DNA of 11,149 nucleotides from Flavobacteriaceae bacterium (lineage in GTDB: Bacteria; Bacteroidota; Bacteroidia; Flavobacteriales; Flavobacteriaceae). The notes under the pieces were generated by a model. That model had not been told where the DNA came from and made no database searches. It saw nothing but the letters and a program-made list of their open reading frames with translations. How positions within the stretch are numbered: the stretch's first letter is position 1; each line of letters opens with the position of its first letter. Shown here piece by piece: positions 7,361 through 11,149 of the stretch. The stretch is taken from NCBI GenBank assembly GCA_947377425.1, contig CANCFZ010000062.1:1-11149 (forward strand), written 5' to 3'. The translations under genes were made by a program, and so were the position numbers.

Positions 7361-7861
7361 TTATTCTGCTGCTTCGCCTTTTTGTTCAGCGTTGTTTAAC
7401 AATGCTGCAATAACGCGTTTAGCAGGAGATTGAAGTAATCCAATGATTTCTCCAATAACTTCTTCTTTAGATTTCAATGAAGCCAGACTATCTAAAAGGT
7501 TATCACCGATGTAAATTTCACCGTTAATGTAAGCTCCTTTGAAAGCAGGTTTATCTGATTTTTTTCTAAAATCTTTAATTATTTTTGCTGGTGCATTTGC
7601 AATATCAGCAATAAAAATAGAAGAGTTTCCTTTTAATATTGATGGTAAATCACCATAATCATTAGCAGAAGCTTCCATTGCTTTTTCAAGCAAAGTATTT
7701 TTTACAACTTCTAATTTAATTCCTGCTTTAAAACAAGCTCTTCTTAAATTTGAAGTAGTATCTGCATTTAATCCAGATGTATCAGCAATATATACAATAT
7801 TTGCATCCGCCAACTTTGCAGTTAAATCTTCTATCGCGATTGATTTTTCTTCTCTAGTCAT
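7361..7861 (-). CDS. rplJ: Large ribosomal subunit protein uL10 (L10)
   Basis: uL10 anchors L7/L12 dimers to 23S rRNA next to L11, forming the base of the GTPase stalk. The protein has 166 residues, the usual size. The N-terminal RNA-binding domain shows the typical MTREEKSIAIEDLTAKL opening and the VVKNTLLEKA segment at about 53-62. The C-terminal helix (about 131-157, SKEEVIGEIIGLLQSPAKRV) is where L12 dimers dock. It starts at ATG 7861, only 23 nt after rplA, and ends 54 nt before rplL. In many bacteria the L10-L12 complex represses its own mRNA through a leader between rplA and rplJ. There is no room for a full leader here, so any such element would have to overlap the end of rplA. Confidence 0.97.
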   Translation of the reverse strand: MTREEKSIAIEDLTAKLADANIVYIADTSGLNADTTSNLRRACFKAGIKLEVVKNTLLEKAMEASANDYGDLPSILKGNSSIFIADIANAPAKIIKDFRKKSDKPAFKGAYINGEIYIGDNLLDSLASLKSKEEVIGEIIGLLQSPAKRVIAALLNNAEQKGEAAE

Positions 7862-7884
7862 AATAAAATTTGTTTAACTACCAA

Positions 7885-8574
7885 TTATACTGCTTTAGGA
7901 TCTAAGGCAATACCAGGACTCATTGTACTTGACAAGTAGATAGACTTGATATAAGTACCTTTAGCTGCTGTTGGTTTTAATTTAATTAATGTTTGAATAA
8001 TTTCATGTGCGTTGTCAACAAGTTTGTCAGCATCAAAAGAGATTCTTCCAATTCCTGCATGAACGATTCCAGTTTTATCAACTTTAAAGTCAATTTTACC
8101 AGCTTTCACTTCAGCAACTGCTTTTCCAATTTCCATTGTAACAGTTCCTGTTTTTGGATTAGGCATTAAACCTCTTGGTCCTAAAATACGACCTAAAGGA
8201 CCTAATTTTCCCATAATAGCAGGCATCGTGATGATAACATCAACGTCAGTCCAACCATCTTTAATTTTTTGAAGGTAATCGTCTAAACCTACATAGTCAG
8301 CACCAGCAGCTTTCGCTTCTGCTTCTTTATCTGGAGTAACCAAAGCTAATACTTTAGTATCTTTACCAGTACCATGAGGAAGAGTTACAACACCTCTTAC
8401 CATTTGATTTGCTTTTCTTGGATCAACTCCTAGACGAACAGCAATATCTACCGACTCATCAAATTTTGCAGAAGCAACAACTTTCAATAAAGACGATGCG
8501 TCTTTTAATGAATATAATTTGTTTTTCTCAATTTTTGAAGCAGCTTCTTTTTGTTTTTTTGTCAATTTTGCCAT
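7885..8574 (-). CDS. rplA: Large ribosomal subunit protein uL1 (L1)
   Basis: uL1 builds the mobile L1 stalk that helps release deacylated tRNA from the E site, and in many bacteria it represses translation of its own rplK-rplA mRNA. The protein is 229 residues, as expected. The hallmark L1 motif runs from about 117 to 145 (MPAIMGKLGPLGRILGPRGL followed by MPNPKTGTV). The C-terminal GTYIKSIYLSSTMSPGI segment completes domain I. It begins at ATG 8574, eight nucleotides after the rplK stop, so the two are very likely translationally coupled. An AAGG sits six bases ahead of the start, unusual in this window. Confidence 0.98.
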   Translation of the reverse strand: MAKLTKKQKEAASKIEKNKLYSLKDASSLLKVVASAKFDESVDIAVRLGVDPRKANQMVRGVVTLPHGTGKDTKVLALVTPDKEAEAKAAGADYVGLDDYLQKIKDGWTDVDVIITMPAIMGKLGPLGRILGPRGLMPNPKTGTVTMEIGKAVAEVKAGKIDFKVDKTGIVHAGIGRISFDADKLVDNAHEIIQTLIKLKPTAAKGTYIKSIYLSSTMSPGIALDPKAV

Positions 8575-8580
8575 TTCTTA

Positions 8581-8584
8581 CCTT
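8581..8584 (-). promoter_or_regulatory. Shine-Dalgarno-like AAGG ahead of rplA
   Basis: AAGG overlaps the rplK stop codon and lies six bases before the rplA ATG, a correct ribosome-binding-site geometry. The other gene starts visible here lack a well-placed match, as expected for Bacteroidota, whose anti-Shine-Dalgarno is largely unused. It may be functional or chance, or simply help reinitiation after rplK. Confidence 0.3.
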
Positions 8585-9023
8585 AATTTAGAGGAGAATC
8601 TCCAGTTACAGTTATACCCATAGATCTAGCTGTTCCAGCAATCATGCTCATCGCTTTTTCAATTGTGAAAGCATTCAAATCAACCATCTTATCTTCAGCG
8701 ATAGCCTTAATTTGATCCCAAGTTACATTAGCAACTTTTTTTCTATTAGGCTGGCCTGAACCAGATTTCAATTTGGCAGCATCCAATAATTGAATAGCAG
8801 CAGGTGGAGTTTTAACAACAAAATCGAATGATTTGTCTTTATACACGGTAATTTGTACCGGTAATACTTTGCCAGGTTGATCTTGGGTTCTAGCATTAAA
8901 TTGCTTACAGAATTCCATGATATTAACACCAGCAGCTCCCAGAGCAGGTCCAACCGGTGGCGATGGGTTCGCAGCACCTCCCTTAACTTGTAGTTTAACT
9001 ACTTTACTAATCTCTTTAGCCAT
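8583..9023 (-). CDS. rplK: Large ribosomal subunit protein uL11 (L11)
   Basis: uL11 binds the GTPase-associated region of 23S rRNA together with L10 and takes part in factor GTPase activity and the stringent response via RelA-type enzymes. The protein is 146 residues, a few longer than in E. coli (142). The N-terminal domain (about 1-70) carries the thiostrepton-linked proline motif PSPPVGPALG at 20-29. The C-terminal RNA-binding domain (about 75-141) contains GSGQPNRKKV and ends TARSMGITVTG. It starts at ATG 9021-9023 with no Shine-Dalgarno sequence. A 67-nt gap containing a hairpin separates it from nusG, and rplA follows after eight nucleotides. Confidence 0.98.
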   Translation of the reverse strand: MAKEISKVVKLQVKGGAANPSPPVGPALGAAGVNIMEFCKQFNARTQDQPGKVLPVQITVYKDKSFDFVVKTPPAAIQLLDAAKLKSGSGQPNRKKVANVTWDQIKAIAEDKMVDLNAFTIEKAMSMIAGTARSMGITVTGDSPLN

Positions 9024-9038
9024 TGTTTAAAAATTTAA

Positions 9039-9066
9039 CACATCATCATTGGAAGCGATAGATGTG
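9039..9066 (-). promoter_or_regulatory. Hairpin upstream of rplK, candidate L1 operator
   Basis: On the mRNA strand CACATC-U-AUC pairs with GAU-GAUGUG: nine base pairs with a single bulged U and a 9-nt loop GCUUCCAAU. It ends 15 nt before the rplK start. In other bacteria L1 binds a bulged helix just upstream of rplK that mimics its 23S rRNA site and blocks translation of rplK-rplA. The position fits, but I could not match the conserved L1-binding bases. The tail UUAAAUUUUU makes a weak attenuator an alternative. Confidence 0.4.
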
Positions 9067-9090
9067 GATTTATTATGTATGTAACAAAAA

Positions 9091-9642
9091 TTATACTTTT
9101 TCAACTTGCATAAAACTCAATTCTAATGGTGTTTTTCTTCCGAAAATTTTCACCATAACTTCTAGTTTACGCTTTTCTTCATTAATTTTTTCAATAGTTC
9201 CATTGAAACCATTGAATGGACCATCAATTACTTTGATTGTCTCGTCAATTTTAAATGGTATAGATTGTGTATCAACATTAACTGCCAATTCATCAACTTT
9301 ACCTAACATTCTATTAACTTCAGACAATCTTAGAGGAACAGGATCGCCACCTTTAACTTCTCCTAAAAAACCAATAACACCAGTTATTGATTTGATAATA
9401 TGTGGAATTTCACCAGTAAGATTAGCCTCGATCATTACATAACCAGGAAAGTAAACTTTATCTTTTGAGATTTTCTTTCCATCACGAACCTGAACTACTT
9501 TTTCTGTAGGAACAAGAACCTGTGATATATAATCACTCATCCCTAATCTGCTAATTTCAGTTTCAATATAGGCTTTGACCTTATTTTCCTGACCACTTAC
9601 AGCTCTTACAACATACCATTTTTTCACACTATTATCAGCCAT
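9091..9642 (-). CDS. nusG: Transcription termination/antitermination protein NusG
   Basis: NusG binds the clamp of RNA polymerase and links it to Rho or to ribosomal protein S10, influencing elongation, termination and coupling. The protein is 183 residues, the usual size. The NGN domain spans about 6-118, with WYVVRAVSGQENKVKAYIE at the start and the hallmark VYFPGYVMIE at 63-72. The KOW domain spans about 129-183, with KVIDGPFNGFNGTIEKI at 137-153. It starts at ATG 9640-9642, ten nucleotides after secE. A GGA near the secE stop lies about 13 nt from the start, too far for a convincing ribosome binding site. It is followed by the 67-nt rplK leader. Confidence 0.98.
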   Translation of the reverse strand: MADNSVKKWYVVRAVSGQENKVKAYIETEISRLGMSDYISQVLVPTEKVVQVRDGKKISKDKVYFPGYVMIEANLTGEIPHIIKSITGVIGFLGEVKGGDPVPLRLSEVNRMLGKVDELAVNVDTQSIPFKIDETIKVIDGPFNGFNGTIEKINEEKRKLEVMVKIFGRKTPLELSFMQVEKV

Positions 9643-9652
9643 GGTATAAATA

Positions 9653-9850
9653 TTATCCTTTAATCAATTTAAAAAATCCAGCAATAGCTCTTGAACAAAG
9701 CTCATCAACTCCCCATGTTGCCATAGCAAAGATGATAGAAAAAAGAGCAACAACAATTGTTAATCTTTGTACTTCAGCCCATTCAGGCCAAGTTACATTT
9801 GATTTCAACTCTTCAAATGCTTCTGAAAAATAATTTAATACTTTTGACAT
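9653..9850 (-). CDS. secE: Preprotein translocase subunit SecE
   Basis: SecE is the essential clamp subunit of the SecYEG channel in the inner membrane. The 65-residue form has one transmembrane segment, as in most bacteria, unlike the three of E. coli SecE. The N-terminal amphipathic helix (about 5-16) leads into the conserved NVTWPEWAEVQR segment at 18-29. The membrane helix is about 30-60, starting LTIVVALFSIIFAMATWGV. ATG 9848-9850 is preceded by an A/T-rich stretch without a Shine-Dalgarno sequence. It begins 20 nt after tRNA-Trp and ends 10 nt before nusG, the near-universal secE-nusG pairing. Confidence 0.95.
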   Translation of the reverse strand: MSKVLNYFSEAFEELKSNVTWPEWAEVQRLTIVVALFSIIFAMATWGVDELCSRAIAGFFKLIKG

Positions 9851-9870
9851 AATAATGTATTTATTTTTTG

Positions 9871-9941
9871 CACGGGCGGAGGGATTCGAACCCCCATCAA
9901 CGGTTTTGGAGACCGCTATTCTACCCTTGAACTACGCCCGT
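9871..9941 (-). tRNA. trnW: tRNA-Trp (anticodon CCA)
   Basis: The 71-nt gene folds as a complete cloverleaf. The acceptor stem is ACGGGCG/CGCCCGT, the D stem GTTC/GAAT, and the anticodon stem GCGGT/ACCGT with loop CTCCAAA giving anticodon CCA. The variable loop is 4 nt, and the T stem GGGGG/CCCTC carries the TTCGAAT loop. The discriminator base is G73, normal for bacterial tRNA-Trp. The 3' CCA is not encoded (G is followed by CAAAAA), so CCA-adding enzyme would be needed. A tRNA-Trp next to secE downstream of tuf is common in bacteria. Confidence 0.97.
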
Positions 9942-9947
9942 TTCATT

Positions 9948-9977
9948 AAAAACCAGTGTCGTTATTAACGACACTGG
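9948..9977 (-). terminator. Terminator-like hairpin between tuf and tRNA-Trp
   Basis: On the mRNA strand CCAGTGTCGTTA and TAACGACACTGG form a perfect 12-base inverted repeat around one central base. In practice this is a stem of about 10 bp with a 5-nt loop. It is followed directly by TTTTTAATG (T5 at 9952-9948). This has the shape of an intrinsic terminator for tuf. It starts 20 nt after the tuf stop and ends six bases before the tRNA, leaving no room for a separate tRNA promoter. Partial read-through or an RNA-processing role is therefore also plausible. Confidence 0.75.
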
Positions 9978-9997
9978 CTCTTTATTTATGTTTGAAT

Positions 9998-11149
9998 TTA
10001 CTCTACGATTTCAGTTACTTGACCAGCACCAACTGTTCTACCACCTTCACGGATAGCAAAACGTAAACCTACGTTCATTGCGATTGGACTTAACAAAGTT
10101 ACATCGATAGTTAAGTTATCACCAGGCATAACCATTTCAACTCCTGTAGGCAACATGATTACTCCTGTTACGTCAGTTGTACGCACATAAAACTGTGGAC
10201 GATAGTTGTTATGGAATGGTGTGTGACGACCACCTTCTTCTTTTTTCAAGATATAAACCTCAGCTTTAAATTTAGCGTGTGGTTTAACAGATCCTGGCTT
10301 ACAAATAACCATTCCTCTTTTAATATCTTCTTTTGCAACACCTCTTAACAAGATACCTGCATTATCTCCAGCCTCACCTCTATCCAAGATTTGACGGAAC
10401 ATTTCAATACCAGTAACAGTAGATGTCAATTTCTCAGCACCCATACCAATAATTTCAACTGGATCACCTGTATTGCAAATACCAGTTTCGATACGACCTG
10501 TAGCAACAGTTCCACGACCAGTGATAGTAAATACATCTTCAACTGGCATTAAGAATGGTTTTGCTATATCTCTTTCTGGCTCTTGAATCCAAGCATCACA
10601 AGCTTCCATTAATTCAAGAATTTTTGGAGTCCAAGCTGGATCATTATTTAATCCACCAAGAGCAGAACCTTGAATAACTGGTCCATTATCACCATCATAT
10701 TCGTAGAATGATAGTAAATCTCTGATTTCCATTTCTACTAATTCTAATAATTCCGCATCATCAACCATATCCACTTTATTCATGAATACAACGATTCTTG
10801 GAATACCTACTTGACGTCCTAAAAGGATGTGCTCACGTGTTTGCGGCATTGGACCGTCTGTTGCAGCAACAACAAGGATAGCACCGTCCATTTGAGCAGC
10901 ACCTGTAACCATGTTCTTAACGTAATCCGCGTGACCTGGACAGTCAACATGCGCGTAGTGACGGTTTGCAGTTTCGTATTCTACGTGAGACGTATTAATT
11001 GTAATACCTCTTTCTTTTTCTTCAGGAGCATTATCAATTTGATCAAATGATTTTGCTTGACAGTAACCAGCATCAGATAATACTTTTGTGATTGCTGCTG
11101 TTAAAGTTGTTTTACCGTGATCCACGTGTCCGATCGTACCAATATTTAA
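9998..11149 (-). CDS. tuf: Elongation factor Tu (EF-Tu), first residues cut off by the window
   Basis: EF-Tu is the GTPase that brings aminoacyl-tRNA to the ribosomal A site. The visible frame begins inside the gene at LNIGTIGHVDHGKTT and gives 383 codons; about 12 N-terminal residues are missing, for an expected total near 395. The GTP-binding motifs are present in order: GHVDHGKT (P-loop), RGITI (switch I), DCPGH (switch II), NKVD and SAL. The domain 2/3 segments GRGTVATGRIETG and GGRHTPFHNNYRPQFY are present, and the C-terminus is GRTVGAGQVTEIVE. The GTG at 11125 is the valine of GHVDHGKT, not a start. The gene is intact within the window and is followed by a terminator-like hairpin, then tRNA-Trp. 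Whether a second tuf copy exists elsewhere cannot be seen. Confidence 0.98.
   Translation of the reverse strand, partial: LNIGTIGHVDHGKTTLTAAITKVLSDAGYCQAKSFDQIDNAPEEKERGITINTSHVEYETANRHYAHVDCPGHADYVKNMVTGAAQMDGAILVVAATDGPMPQTREHILLGRQVGIPRIVVFMNKVDMVDDAELLELVEMEIRDLLSFYEYDGDNGPVIQGSALGGLNNDPAWTPKILELMEACDAWIQEPERDIAKPFLMPVEDVFTITGRGTVATGRIETGICNTGDPVEIIGMGAEKLTSTVTGIEMFRQILDRGEAGDNAGILLRGVAKEDIKRGMVICKPGSVKPHAKFKAEVYILKKEEGGRHTPFHNNYRPQFYVRTTDVTGVIMLPTGVEMVMPGDNLTIDVTLLSPIAMNVGLRFAIREGGRTVGAGQVTEIVE

Noticed and set aside
9062..9442. A 126-codon plus-strand reading frame opposite nusG
   Set aside because: It is antisense to nusG with biased composition and nothing recognisable.
1..11149. 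Mobile element, CRISPR array, defence system, phage gene or new protein family
   Set aside because: Every long conserved frame is a core translation, transcription or secretion gene in a widely conserved order. No transposase, repeat-spacer pattern, integrase or atypical gene was seen.

Overview
The window carries one densely packed housekeeping locus, entirely on the minus strand. Read 5'->3' on that strand, the order is tuf (EF-Tu, 5' end cut by the window edge), tRNA-Trp, secE, nusG, rplK (L11), rplA (L1), rplJ (L10), rplL (L7/L12), rpoB and rpoC (3' part cut by the window edge). The DNA is strongly AT-rich. Start regions mostly lack Shine-Dalgarno motifs, and the proteins resemble those of Flavobacteriaceae (Bacteroidota); the RpoB and RpoC N-termini look Flavobacterium-like. 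The genus is an inference from remembered family sequences, not from a search.

Layout by plus-strand coordinate: 1-2621 rpoC (about 873 codons visible); 2622-2860 a 239-nt rpoB-rpoC spacer packed with inverted repeats; 2861-6673 rpoB; 6674-6937 a 264-nt rplL-rpoB spacer with a strong terminator/attenuator hairpin and AT-rich repeats; 6938-7306 rplL; 7361-7861 rplJ; 7885-8574 rplA; 8583-9023 rplK; 9024-9090 a 67-nt spacer with a hairpin in the place where L1 autoregulation acts in other bacteria; 9091-9642 nusG; 9653-9850 secE; 9871-9941 tRNA-Trp(CCA); 9948-9977 a terminator-like hairpin; 9998-11149 tuf. No stretch without a gene exceeds 300 bases.

The genes form the core of gene expression and protein export. 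EF-Tu delivers aminoacyl-tRNA. L11, L1, L10 and L7/L12 build the L1 stalk and the factor-binding stalk that EF-Tu and other GTPases contact. RpoB and RpoC form the RNA polymerase catalytic core. NusG couples polymerase to Rho or to the ribosome, and SecE is part of the protein-export channel.

I found no mobile element, CRISPR array, toxin, phage gene or recognisably new protein system. All coding regions are conserved and appear intact. The points worth a second look are non-coding: the hairpin cluster between rpoB and rpoC, the rplL-rpoB attenuator with its AT-rich leader, the candidate L1 operator before rplK, and the terminator pressed against tRNA-Trp.
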